Below are positions 46,039-54,316 of a stretch of DNA of 64,000 bases, piece after piece. A program made the translations under genes and the position numbers. This stretch comes from Simiduia aestuariiviva (GTDB lineage Bacteria; Pseudomonadota; Gammaproteobacteria; Pseudomonadales; Cellvibrionaceae): assembly GCF_014192475.1 (NCBI RefSeq), contig NZ_JACHXZ010000002.1, positions 44,152-108,151 on the forward strand. The letters are read 5' to 3'. Below the pieces are notes generated by a model that had not been told where the DNA came from, did not search any database, and saw only the letters and a program-made list of their open reading frames with translations. The stretch's first letter is position 1; every line of letters starts with the position of its first letter.

Positions 46039-46659
46039 ATGAAGTTTCTTAATTTAAAGGTAATTGTATTTAGTTTCATGCTTGGGCTTGGTTCTGCCGC
46101 GCAGGCAACAGTCATCGGCGCAGATTTCACCGGTGGCGATACTTATGGTTCTGGTAGTTTTAATAATATTGGCTGGTCATTCGAAGTGACCTCAACCATC
46201 GCGGTTGATGGTCTTGGTATCTTCGACCGACATGGCAATGGGTTGGCGGCAGGACATCAAGTGGGTTTGTGGGATGCAGGGGGCACTTTGTTAACCCAAA
46301 CTACAGTTACTAATGCAAGTGTTGCCACAGCGTCCGCATCTGGATTAGGTAATTGGCTATTTGAAGATATTACCGCGATTACTTTGGTCGCTGGTAATTA
46401 TGTAATAGGTGCTTTTTATACTGACAGTGACCCTGATGTTGTAATGGCTTCTGTAACGGGTCTCACGACAATGGCTGGCGTCAATTATTTGGATTCCTTG
46501 GCATCAAACTCTGCAAGCTTTTCGATGCCGGGTGCCTATGGTCTGGTAGAGCCTGGCGTTTTTGGTCCAAACTTCCGCGCACATAGTGTTCCAGAGCCTG
46601 CATCAATCTTGCTTTTTGTACTTGGTTTGTTCGGTGTTTCTATGCTTAGGCGCCGTTAA
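46039..46659 (+). CDS. PEP-CTERM exported protein
   Basis: 206 residues from ATG 46039; the upstream extension from 45997 only disrupts the signal peptide (MKFLNLKVIVFSFMLGLGSA, cleavage near AQA). The body resembles DUF4082-type beta domains (GWSFEVTSTIAVDGLGIFD, HQVGLWDAGGTLL). The C-terminus is a PEP-CTERM sorting signal: VPEPASILLF, a hydrophobic stretch, then RRR. Such proteins are processed by an exosortase (EpsH/XrtA type) usually linked to exopolysaccharide genes; none lies in this window. Monocistronic by position. Confidence 0.9.
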   Translation: MKFLNLKVIVFSFMLGLGSAAQATVIGADFTGGDTYGSGSFNNIGWSFEVTSTIAVDGLGIFDRHGNGLAAGHQVGLWDAGGTLLTQTTVTNASVATASASGLGNWLFEDITAITLVAGNYVIGAFYTDSDPDVVMASVTGLTTMAGVNYLDSLASNSASFSMPGAYGLVEPGVFGPNFRAHSVPEPASILLFVLGLFGVSMLRRR

Positions 46660-47022
46660 TTATTGTGCTTGGTTTAGGTGGTTAGCTAGCTACTAAGCAA
46701 AAGCGGTCACCTAAATTTCTTATCTCAATTTTAAATTGAAAGTTAGTTGGATATTTATTTTTCGATATCAAAGCATCAGGTTTACGGGGTCAAGCACCAT
46801 AAAATCGAAGCCAAATCAACTAAGTCCTTAACGATATTGCTCACACAGCCAAAGATGGCTCTATGGCGCGATTACGTATTTTATCTTCAGTAGTTGGATG
46901 CCTCCGCAAAACAACATGGGGTGGCAGTTTTCGCCTTCATATTGGCAACACCCTATAAAAGCCCTCATGTGAATGTACGAGGGCTTTTTTGTTTGTGTGA
47001 TCTAAATCTTGAGTGTGGGCGG
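46660..47022. other. Intergenic region after the PEP-CTERM gene
   Basis: About 360 bases with no gene. An 8-bp inverted repeat tttaggtg/cacctaaa (46673-46715) with a 27-base loop may terminate the PEP-CTERM transcript. Bases 46957-46990 hold an orphan terminator described separately. The rest shows nothing I recognise. Confidence 0.5.
46957..46990. terminator. Terminator resembling that of tRNA-Ala
   Basis: Stem gccctc/gagggc (46961-46984), loop including tgtgaatg, six T to the right and four A to the left. It starts 39 bases beyond the minus-strand DUF6491-like stop and can act in both directions. The flank tataaaa and loop tgtgaatg match the tRNA-Ala terminator at 20802, with compensating stem changes. 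Confidence 0.8.
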
Positions 47023-47478
47023 TTATTGCTTGTGCAGTTTTTTACAGGCTCGACTTTCGTCGGATTGTTGCGCGCAGGCTTGTTCGAGCGTCCATTGGCG
47101 AGCGGCTTTTGCTTGTTCTTTGCCTTTCACTTCATAGATGCGTTTGATGGGATTGGGCATCATGGTGTGGTTGTTGGTGGCGTACACTTTGTCAAATTTG
47201 GCGCTGACGCGGCCGTTGCTATCGGTGAAGCCAAGCGCATGGCTGTAGGTGAGGTCGCGGTCTGGGCGGCTCAGTACTAAAAGGTATTGCCGGCTGGCGC
47301 CCGCGCTCACTAACAGCACTTGATCATTTATCTGCGACCAACCATTAATACTGGCTTTTCGAAAGTCGCGCACTTCTTTGAGGTCTGGGTAGGTGTAATC
47401 AACAGGCCCTTGTGCCCACAAACTGCCACTTGCGCAGAGCAGGAGAGCGATGGTTAGCAGGCGTGTCAGCGTGTTCAT
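47023..47478 (-). CDS. Small exported protein, DUF6491-like
   Basis: 151 residues with a signal peptide (MNTLTRLLTIALLLCASGSL, cleavage near WAQ). The pattern INGWSQINDQVLLVSAGASRQYLLVLS followed by LGFTDSNGRVSAKFDKVY resembles DUF6491, a family of small periplasmic proteins of unknown function. The C-terminus contains two cysteines (EQACAQQ, RACKKL) that may form a disulfide. Assignment is from pattern memory. The next gene upstream on this strand is 107 bases away. Confidence 0.6.
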   Translation of the reverse strand: MNTLTRLLTIALLLCASGSLWAQGPVDYTYPDLKEVRDFRKASINGWSQINDQVLLVSAGASRQYLLVLSRPDRDLTYSHALGFTDSNGRVSAKFDKVYATNNHTMMPNPIKRIYEVKGKEQAKAARQWTLEQACAQQSDESRACKKLHKQ

Positions 47479-47585
47479 GGTTGAGCCTCGAGTGATTAAT
47501 AGGGATCGGTGTAAGTGAGCTGTTTTCCTCTGTCATTCGACCTCCGGGCGGGCGAATGGTTCCCGCCCGCCTCGCGAATGGACCA

Positions 47586-48077
47586 CTATTGCCTGAGGGA
47601 TTTTAAGGCTTGAAGTTTCTTGCCTACCATCGCGCGCATGGCTTCGTTGAACAGTGCCTGTTGATCGCTATCCAATGCGGCGGTGATTTGTGTCAGCGCC
47701 TTGTGGTTGGCCTCAGCATCGGCAAGTTGTTGTTGTAAGTTGTCGATGTGTGCCTCAGCGATTTCAACGGCGGTAATCGGCGAGGTGCGTGCGCGCATGG
47801 CATCCTGCCGTTGTCGCTGGCGTTCGGCCTTGGCGGCTTGCGTCGTTAATACGTGCTGGGTGAACGCATCCCAGGCGCCTTGTTGATCTGGTCGAATGCT
47901 TAGTCGCTCGCCAAACCTGTTGAGTTTGTCTCTCGCTTCATCTTGAGGTGAGGCCATGCCCATGGCTAAAAACTCAAGAAATTCGATGTCGGCATCATCT
48001 GCGGGTTGGGCCAGATTGGCGTGGCTAAAGCACAGGGCGGTTAATCCGACCAGTATCCAGCGATAAGCGTTTTGCAT
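47586..48077 (-). CDS. Exported Spy/CpxP-like LTxxQ-type protein
   Basis: 163 residues with a signal peptide (MQNAYRWILVGLTALCFSHA, cleavage near NLAQ). The mature part is all helical and charged. RLSIRPDQQGAWDAFTQHV and a later ALDSDQQALFNEAMR correspond to the two LTxxQ-type motifs of Spy/CpxP periplasmic chaperones and metal-stress proteins. A role in periplasmic proteostasis is inferred from the family. The segment HIDNLQQQLADAEANH is probably coiled coil. Confidence 0.7.
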   Translation of the reverse strand: MQNAYRWILVGLTALCFSHANLAQPADDADIEFLEFLAMGMASPQDEARDKLNRFGERLSIRPDQQGAWDAFTQHVLTTQAAKAERQRQRQDAMRARTSPITAVEIAEAHIDNLQQQLADAEANHKALTQITAALDSDQQALFNEAMRAMVGKKLQALKSLRQ

Positions 48078-48261
48078 TGTTATTGTCTCCGGCGATCAAG
48101 GGGTAACTTATATACAACGGTGTAGGCTGCGATTGGTTGACAGTATACGGAAAGAATTTGATTTAGCGGGAGTGTCAGTCAGGGTGTGTTGTACGGGTGA
48201 GGGGTGAGGGGTGAGGTGTGCGCGGGTTCTCGCCCCTCCTCAGTGTGCTTTCTGCAGGCAT

Positions 48262-48297
48262 AAAAAAGCCCCGACAAGGTCGAGGCTTTTTTATTTA
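48262..48297 (-). terminator. Duplicated tRNA-operon terminator, distal copy
   Basis: On the plus strand agcc-c-cgac, loop aag, gtcg-a-ggct (48267-48287), flanked by A and T runs, so usable in both directions. It belongs to the rtT-like repeat. Confidence 0.8.
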
Positions 48298-48444
48298 GTG
48301 GCGGACCGGACGGGACTGACTCGGGCATCCTGCCCTCGGGGCTGCGCCCCAACGGCATAGCCGTTGCCCAAATTTGCTCCAGGCAAATTGGTCGACCCCG
48401 TACGCGGGTTCTCGCCCGTCCTCAGCGTGTTTTTTTGCAGGCAT

Positions 48445-48480
48445 AAAAAAGCCCCGACAAGGTCGAGGCTATTTTATTTA
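48445..48480 (-). terminator. Terminator of the tRNA-Val/tRNA-Asp operon, proximal copy
   Basis: Same hairpin as the distal copy (48450-48470). On the minus strand it follows the tRNA-Asp 3' end by about 12 bases and is followed by a T-run. Confidence 0.88.
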
Positions 48481-48481
48481 G

Positions 48482-48558
48482 TGGCGGACCGGACGGGACT
48501 CGAACCCGCGACCTCCGGCGTGACAGGCCGGCATTCTAACCAACTGAACTACCGGTCC
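48482..48558 (-). tRNA. tRNA-Asp (anticodon GUC)
   Basis: 77 nt on the minus strand. Acceptor GGACCGG pairs with CCGGTCC, discriminator G, encoded CCA. Anticodon loop CTGTCAC gives GTC. D-arm tagttcagttggtt and T-arm gggttcgagtccc are normal. Second gene of the Val-Asp operon. Confidence 0.98.
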
Positions 48559-48604
48559 GCATAACCGGTGTGGCGTGATTAACGGCGTTAAGCACTGCCA
48601 AATA

Positions 48605-48680
48605 TGGTGGGTGGTACAGGGGTCGAACCTGTGACCTACGCCTTGTAAGGGCGCCGCTCTACCAACTGAGCTAACCACCC
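48605..48680 (-). tRNA. tRNA-Val (anticodon UAC)
   Basis: 76 nt on the minus strand. Acceptor GGGTGGT pairs with ACCACCC, discriminator A, encoded CCA. Anticodon loop CTTACAA gives TAC. First gene of the Val-Asp operon; 46 bases separate it from tRNA-Asp. Confidence 0.98.
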
Positions 48681-48698
48681 GGTGTTCAAGAGCCGCGT

Positions 48699-48726
48699 AT
48701 TCTACTGATAATTTTGGGTCGGTCAA
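48699..48726 (-). promoter_or_regulatory. Promoter of the tRNA-Val/tRNA-Asp operon
   Basis: On the minus strand -35 TTGACC (48721-48726), 16-base spacer, -10 TAGAAT (48699-48704), and a GC-rich discriminator acgcggc. Confidence 0.85.
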
Positions 48727-48858
48727 CTACATTCTGAAGCTTTTTCGGGCAGGGTAACGGCTTGCTGCGTGCCTGTTGTAATGTCCGCAGCAGGCGTAGG
48801 CGCGTGGCGGGGGCGTTGTTATACTCCCCGCCCACTGCGATCCAATAGAGGCGTTGAC

Positions 48859-49326
48859 GTGATTAATAAGGTGGTTCAGGTATTGACCTTCGGGTTGATA
48901 TTTATGTGCTCTGCGCAGGCGGCGATTGACGTTTATGAGTTTGAAGACGAGCAGTTGCGTGCGCGCTATCAAACATTTGTCGAAGAAATGCGTTGCCCCA
49001 AGTGTCAAAATCAAAATTTAGCGGGTTCAGACTCGCTAATTGCCACCGACCTTCGGCGGGAGCTACACCGTCTGTTGCAGGAAGGTAAAACCGATGACGA
49101 AGTGGTGGCGTTTATGGTGGAGCGCTATGGCGATTTTATTCTCTATAAGCCCCGCATGCAGCGCAGCACCTTGTTGTTGTGGCTCGCACCTATCGGGTTA
49201 TTGCTGCTCGGTGCAATCATTGTGATTTTAATTGCCCGCGGAAGTAGCCGCAAAACGGTCGCCCTCAGTGATGAAGAGCGCGCGCGCTTGGATGCACTCA
49301 TTCACGATTCTAATCAGGAAAAGTAG
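48859..49326 (+). CDS. ccmH: Cytochrome c maturation protein CcmH (CcmL-type)
   Basis: 155 residues from GTG 48859, which has GAGG about 8 bases upstream and a signal sequence (INKVVQVLTFGLIFMCSAQA); the longer frame from 48769 runs into the tRNA promoter zone. The haem-lyase thioredox motif MRCPKCQNQN is intact. LIATDLRRELHRLLQEGKTDDEV and FMVERYGDFILYKPR are typical, and a C-terminal membrane helix follows (LLLWLAPIGLLLLGAIIVI). It reduces apocytochrome c thiols in the periplasm with CcmF/CcmI. ccmI follows after 3 bases; ccmA-G are not in the window, and tRNA genes lie immediately upstream instead. Confidence 0.93.
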   Translation: MINKVVQVLTFGLIFMCSAQAAIDVYEFEDEQLRARYQTFVEEMRCPKCQNQNLAGSDSLIATDLRRELHRLLQEGKTDDEVVAFMVERYGDFILYKPRMQRSTLLLWLAPIGLLLLGAIIVILIARGSSRKTVALSDEERARLDALIHDSNQEK

Positions 49327-49329
49327 TCA

Positions 49330-50541
49330 ATGACAGGTTTATGGATTGCCGCCACAGGTTTGGCGTTGGTGGCTGCAGGGTGCGTGCTCTGGCCTCTTTG
49401 GGTACATCGCGCCGATATGGGCCGTGCCCGCGGTGCCACGAATATCGATATTTTTAACGAGCGCATGGCGGAATTGGATGCTCAGTTACAGGCCGGTGAG
49501 CTGGACGTCGAGGCGCATCGCGCAATGCAAGACGAATTGAAATTGTCCCTGCTGAGCGATACCGACGGTGACGCGCTCCAGGCTACCACTGTCCCTGGTG
49601 GACAGCGGCTGCTGTTAGTTTGCGCGGTGTTAGTGCCGTTGGTGGGAGGTGCTTGGTACTGGTCGCAGGGGGCCAGTCAGGATGTCCTGTTGCGCGACCA
49701 GATGCAGGCCATGCAGGGCCCTGAAGATGCGCAGGCGGTAGCCGATTTACTGAGGGCCAGGTTGGATGAGAAGCCAGACAACGCTCAAAATTGGTTTACC
49801 TTGGCGCGCCTCTATATGGATATGGGCCGCTATGCCGATGCCACTATGGCCTATTTGGAAGTGGTTAACCGCGAACCCGAAGCCGGCTCAGTGATTGCCG
49901 AAATGGCGCAGGCTTTGTTTTTGGCGTCAAACAATCAAATGACACCCGAGGTGCAGCGAATAACGGAGCGAGCCCTCAGCTTGGCACCCAACAATACCAC
50001 CGCGTTGGGCTTGGCCGGTATCGCGGCCTTTGAACAGCGGCAATATCAGGCTGCCATTGACCATTGGCAGCTGGCGCTGGCGGCGACTCAGCCAGAGAGC
50101 CCTGGGTATCAGGCGTTGCAGGGCGGCGTTGAGCGGGCTCGTGCGGCGCTGGGTGAATCGGCGCCTGCGACGACAGATGCTGCCGAGCAAGCCGCTGGGC
50201 CCGAATCTATTAAGGTAAGTGTGGCGCTCGCGGATGCTGTTCCCAGACAGGGACAAACCGTGTTTGTGTATGTGCGCGCATGGCAGGGGGCCAAGATGCC
50301 GCTGGCCATTGAGCGGCTGAGCATCGATCAGCTGCCTACTTCGGTGGTGCTCGATGACAGCAAGGCGATGATGGCCGGTACTTCGCTCGCCAAAGCCGGT
50401 CAGCTAGAGGTGGTCGTGCGGGTTTCTGCATCGGGCAATCCCGTGGCCAGCGCGGGTGACTGGCAGGTAGCAGAGGGGCCGGTTTCACTTTCCGAGGGGC
50501 CTGTGTCATTGGCGCTTACGGTGCGTGAGCAAGTCCGCTAA
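49330..50541 (+). CDS. ccmI: Cytochrome c biogenesis protein CcmI (TPR)
   Basis: 403 residues. An N-terminal membrane helix (LWIAATGLALVAAGCVLWPLW) precedes the leucine-zipper-like cytoplasmic loop with NIDIFNERMAELDAQLQAGE, the CcmI hallmark. A second helix (LLLVCAVLVPLVGGAWYW) is followed by periplasmic TPRs (AQNWFTLARLYMDMGRYADA, ALGLAGIAAFEQRQYQAAI) that bind apocytochrome C-termini. The C-terminal region from about 285 is a beta-rich domain (VFVYVRAWQGAKMPLAI). It is coupled to ccmH with a 3-base gap. Confidence 0.92.
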   Translation: MTGLWIAATGLALVAAGCVLWPLWVHRADMGRARGATNIDIFNERMAELDAQLQAGELDVEAHRAMQDELKLSLLSDTDGDALQATTVPGGQRLLLVCAVLVPLVGGAWYWSQGASQDVLLRDQMQAMQGPEDAQAVADLLRARLDEKPDNAQNWFTLARLYMDMGRYADATMAYLEVVNREPEAGSVIAEMAQALFLASNNQMTPEVQRITERALSLAPNNTTALGLAGIAAFEQRQYQAAIDHWQLALAATQPESPGYQALQGGVERARAALGESAPATTDAAEQAAGPESIKVSVALADAVPRQGQTVFVYVRAWQGAKMPLAIERLSIDQLPTSVVLDDSKAMMAGTSLAKAGQLEVVVRVSASGNPVASAGDWQVAEGPVSLSEGPVSLALTVREQVR

Positions 50542-50721
50542 GGCAGGGTGAAAAGGGGCCTACATCTGTGTAGAATCGCCCCATCTTCGGGCGTCACATA
50601 CGACCGGCAGGGAGCGCCACTTACACGCCTCAAGCGCGCCTGGGCTCCACCGGTGAAGCGTTCATAAATATTAAAAAAATCAGTGACTTACTGACACTGA
50701 GACCAAGAGTGAAACTGTTGC

Positions 50722-53700
50722 ATGCGGCTCAAATGTATCAAGCTGGCTGGGTTTAAATCCTTTGTAGACCCAACCACCGTTAACTTCCCATCGAATCTCG
50801 GTGCCGTCGTGGGCCCCAATGGCTGCGGTAAATCCAACATTATTGATGCCGTGCGCTGGGTAATGGGCGAGTCCTCCGCGAAGAATCTGCGCGGCGAGAA
50901 CATGACCGATGTCATCTTTAACGGCTCTGGTGGCCGCAAGCCTGTTGGGCAGGCCTCCATTGAGCTGGTATTCGATAACTCTGAAGGCAAGTTGGTGGGG
51001 GAGTACGCGAGTTACGCTGAAATCTCAATTCGCCGTAAAGTGACCCGCGAAGGGCAAAACTTCTATTACCTCAATGGCAACAAGTGCCGCCGTCGCGACA
51101 TCACCGACATCTTTTTAGGCACCGGTTTAGGGCCTCGCTCTTACGCCATTATCGAGCAGGGTATGATTTCGCGCTTGATTGAAGCGCGCCCAGAGGACTT
51201 GCGGATCTTCATCGAAGAGGCGGCGGGTATCTCTAAGTACAAAGAGCGTCGACGCGATACCGAGAACCGGATTCGCCGGACCCATGAAAACCTCGAACGT
51301 TTGACCGATATTCGCGATGAGCTAGAGCGCCAGATCGCACGCCTTGAACGCCAGGCCCAAGCGGCGGAAAAATACGGGGAATTCAAAAAGGAAGAGCGCG
51401 AACTCAAAGCCCAGCTGCAGGCGTTGCGCTATCGCGTGTTGGCGGAGCAAGTCACCGTCAAACGCAGCGCTATTCGAGAGTTAGAAGTTCAGGTTGAAGC
51501 CTTTGTTTCCGAGCAGGTCAACAAAGACACCCAAATTGAAAAATACCGCGCTCAATACACTGAGCTGGGCGATAAGTTCAACGAAGTGCAGGGCCGTTAC
51601 TATGCGATCGGCTCCGATATTGCCCGCATTGAGCAGAGCATCAGTCACGCCCAAGATCGGGTGCGTCAACTCACCGTGGATCTGGATCAAACCCGCCGCG
51701 ACTGCAAAGAAGCAGAAGAGCACTTGCGCTTGGATGCGGAAAAGGCCGAGGGCTGGCAGGCCGAGCTGCTGGAAATCGAACCCGAATTAGACTTGGTTCA
51801 ATCTGCGGGCGACAACTCCAGTGAAATGCTGATGGAAGCCGAAGAGCAGATGCAGCAATGGCAAATGGAGTGGGATGAGTTTAACCACAAGGCGTCTGAG
51901 CCACGCCAGCGCGCAGAGGTTCAGCAGTCGCGCATCCAACATTTAGAGCAGGTGCAGACCCGGCTGTTGGAACGCATCCGCAAGCTGGAAGATGAAAAGT
52001 CACAGCTCACAGCCGGTGATGTAGAAGAAGAGATTGAAACCTTAACCGAGCAGTTGGCCGAACTCGAATTGCAAGGTGAAGAGGCGCGCGATCGCAATGA
52101 GCAGGTCAGCGAAGACATCAACAGCTTGCGCGAGACCAGTAACCAGCTCAATAACAGCTTGGATGAAAAGAAGAGCAAGCTGCAAACCCTGCGCGGTCGC
52201 CACGCCTCACTAGAGGCGCTGCAGCAGGCAGCCTTGGGTGAGCAGAATAAAGCCGTGACCCGCTGGCTCGAAAATCACGACTTGGCAGACAAGCCGCGTT
52301 TGGCGGAAGGTCTGCGCGTGCGAGACGGTTGGGACAAAGCCGTCGAAACCGTGCTGGGCAACAATTTACAGGCTGTGTGCGCGCAAGGCCTGGATTCCGT
52401 GGCCGAGGTGCTGGATGGTTTAACACAGGGGCAGCTGCTGCTAGTGGATAGCGGTGCCAAGGTGCAGCCAGTATCGGGCGATAAAGCTGTCTCGCTCGAC
52501 AGCTTTATCGAAGCCGAAGTGTCTATCGCCTCATTGGTTGGGCAGGTTTACGCCGTAGAGACCTTGGCTGAGGCGTTGTCGTTGCGCGCTAGCTTGTCTG
52601 CCAGCGAGTCGGTAATTACTAAAGATGCCATCTGGATTGGCCCCAATTGGTTGCGTGTGGTGCGCGATAACGACGCCACAGCCGGTGTGATCGCTCGCAA
52701 GCAAGAGCTAGAAACCCTGGCGGCCGATATCGAAGCGCTGGAAACTGCCGTCTCCACTGAGGCCGAGCAGCAGCAACTTGGGCGAGAGCGGTTAAAAGAA
52801 CTAGAGCAAACGCGCGAACAATTGCGCCGCAGCTTGGACGAGCACAGCCGCAAGTTCAGTGAATTAAAGGCCCAGTTGTCGGCGAAACAGGTGCGCGTTG
52901 AGCAAATTCTCGAGCGCAAAAAACGCATTGCTGGCGAAGTGGCTGAAGCCCGCGAACAAATGGAGCTAGAGGCCGAGCATTTGTCCGAGGCGCGTATGAC
53001 CTTGGAAGAGGCCATCGATGCCATGGAGCGCGACACCGGCAAGCGCGAAGAGTTGATGACGCGCCGCGACGCCATTCGAGCCCGCCTTGATGAAGCGCGT
53101 CAAAAAGCCCGGCACGATAAAGACCGCAGCCATGAGTTGGCCATGCGCGTGCAAAGTTTACGCACCCAGTTGAGTGCGATTCAGGCGGGTATGGGGCGTC
53201 TGCAGGAACAGTCTGCTCGATTGGTTGAGCGCCGTGAGCAATTGGAAGCCGCGCTTGCCGACAACCACGACCCCATAGAAGAATACAAACTCGAATTGGA
53301 AGCGTTGCTTGAAAAGCGCGTAACCATCGAAGCTGAGTTAGGTGATGCGCGCAAAGCCGTTGAAACGGTGGAGCATTCACTGCGCGAAGTGGAGCAGCAG
53401 CGCAATCGCGCCGAGCAGGATGTGCAGAAAGTGCGTGGAAACTTGGAGCAGGAGCGCATTCAGGCGCAAACGCTGGAAGTGCAAAAACAAGGCTTTGAAA
53501 ACCAGCTGAAAGAAGAAGACTTTGATTTAGAAACGCTGCTGGCCGAGCTGCCAAGTGATGCAGAAGAGGCGCCGATGGTGGCTCAGTTGGAAACAATTGG
53601 CAATCGTATTACGCGCCTTGGTCCAATCAACTTGGCGGCCATCGATGAATACAAAACCGAGTCTGAGCGCAAAAACTATTTGGATGCCCAGAACGGCGAT

Positions 53701-54231
53701 CTCATGGAGGCCCTCGAGACCCTCGAAAATGCCATCCGCAAAATTGATCGTGAAACGCGTACTCGCTTTAAAGAAACCTTTGATCAGGTCAATAGCGGTT
53801 TACAAGAGTTGTTCCCCAAAGTTTTTGGCGGCGGTCATGCCTACTTGGAGCTGACGGGCGAAGATCTCTTAGACACCGGTATTGCCATCATGGCGCGACC
53901 ACCGGGCAAACGAAACAGTACGATTCACCTGCTCAGTGGGGGTGAAAAGGCGCTTACGGCGATTGCCTTGGTATTCTCCATCTTCCGCCTTAATCCAGCA
54001 CCATTTTGTATGCTGGACGAGGTTGATGCGCCACTCGATGACGCCAACGTGGGCCGCTACGCCCGCATGGTTGAAGAGATGTCGGCACACGTGCAATTTA
54101 TCTATATTACCCACAACAAAATTGCGATGGAGATGGCTCATCAGCTGTTGGGCGTGACCATGCATGAGCCCGGTGTATCTCGCTTGGTAACGGTGGACGT
54201 CGAAGAAGCTGCAGAATTGGCGGCGTCTTAA
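50722..54231 (+). CDS. smc: Chromosome segregation ATPase SMC
   Basis: 1169 residues, full length for bacterial SMC. Walker A is GPNGCGKSNIIDAVRW (about 32-47). Coiled-coil arms span about 170-500 and 660-1000, with the hinge at about 505-650. The C-terminal head holds the ABC signature LLSGGEKALTAIAL and Walker B PFCMLDEVDAPLDD, then YITHNKIAMEMAHQLLGVTM. It organises and condenses chromosomal DNA with ScpAB, which are not adjacent. Having SMC rather than MukB excludes the enterobacterial branch. zipA and ligA follow on the same strand, the order I know from pseudomonads. Confidence 0.98.
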   Translation: MRLKCIKLAGFKSFVDPTTVNFPSNLGAVVGPNGCGKSNIIDAVRWVMGESSAKNLRGENMTDVIFNGSGGRKPVGQASIELVFDNSEGKLVGEYASYAEISIRRKVTREGQNFYYLNGNKCRRRDITDIFLGTGLGPRSYAIIEQGMISRLIEARPEDLRIFIEEAAGISKYKERRRDTENRIRRTHENLERLTDIRDELERQIARLERQAQAAEKYGEFKKEERELKAQLQALRYRVLAEQVTVKRSAIRELEVQVEAFVSEQVNKDTQIEKYRAQYTELGDKFNEVQGRYYAIGSDIARIEQSISHAQDRVRQLTVDLDQTRRDCKEAEEHLRLDAEKAEGWQAELLEIEPELDLVQSAGDNSSEMLMEAEEQMQQWQMEWDEFNHKASEPRQRAEVQQSRIQHLEQVQTRLLERIRKLEDEKSQLTAGDVEEEIETLTEQLAELELQGEEARDRNEQVSEDINSLRETSNQLNNSLDEKKSKLQTLRGRHASLEALQQAALGEQNKAVTRWLENHDLADKPRLAEGLRVRDGWDKAVETVLGNNLQAVCAQGLDSVAEVLDGLTQGQLLLVDSGAKVQPVSGDKAVSLDSFIEAEVSIASLVGQVYAVETLAEALSLRASLSASESVITKDAIWIGPNWLRVVRDNDATAGVIARKQELETLAADIEALETAVSTEAEQQQLGRERLKELEQTREQLRRSLDEHSRKFSELKAQLSAKQVRVEQILERKKRIAGEVAEAREQMELEAEHLSEARMTLEEAIDAMERDTGKREELMTRRDAIRARLDEARQKARHDKDRSHELAMRVQSLRTQLSAIQAGMGRLQEQSARLVERREQLEAALADNHDPIEEYKLELEALLEKRVTIEAELGDARKAVETVEHSLREVEQQRNRAEQDVQKVRGNLEQERIQAQTLEVQKQGFENQLKEEDFDLETLLAELPSDAEEAPMVAQLETIGNRITRLGPINLAAIDEYKTESERKNYLDAQNGDLMEALETLENAIRKIDRETRTRFKETFDQVNSGLQELFPKVFGGGHAYLELTGEDLLDTGIAIMARPPGKRNSTIHLLSGGEKALTAIALVFSIFRLNPAPFCMLDEVDAPLDDANVGRYARMVEEMSAHVQFIYITHNKIAMEMAHQLLGVTMHEPGVSRLVTVDVEEAAELAAS

Positions 54232-54316
54232 TGTCGGACTATAGGTGCGGGTTTGGTGAATTGAATGACAGCCAGTATGCTTACACTCACTGCCAACGCG
54301 AGGAAGGAATTTCGCT

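Larger units (their letters stand above)
48222..48500 (-). repeat. rtT-like repeat downstream of tRNA-Asp
   Basis: A unit of about 96 bp (48222-48317 and 48404-48500) occurs twice, period about 183 bp. Each contains gcgggttctcgccc, a T-rich piece, the terminator hairpin, and ends with a 19-nt copy of the tRNA-Asp 3' end (CCA to the T-arm). In the copy at 48482-48500 these 19 nt belong to the real tRNA; at 48299-48317 they are a detached fragment. The similarity to E. coli tyrT rtT repeats (178-bp unit with 19 bp of tRNA-Tyr 3' end, as I recall it) is striking. Confidence 0.85.

Noticed and set aside
46894-47280. 128-codon plus-strand frame
   Set aside because: It overlaps the terminator at 46957 and lies antisense to the DUF6491-like gene, which has a clear signal peptide.
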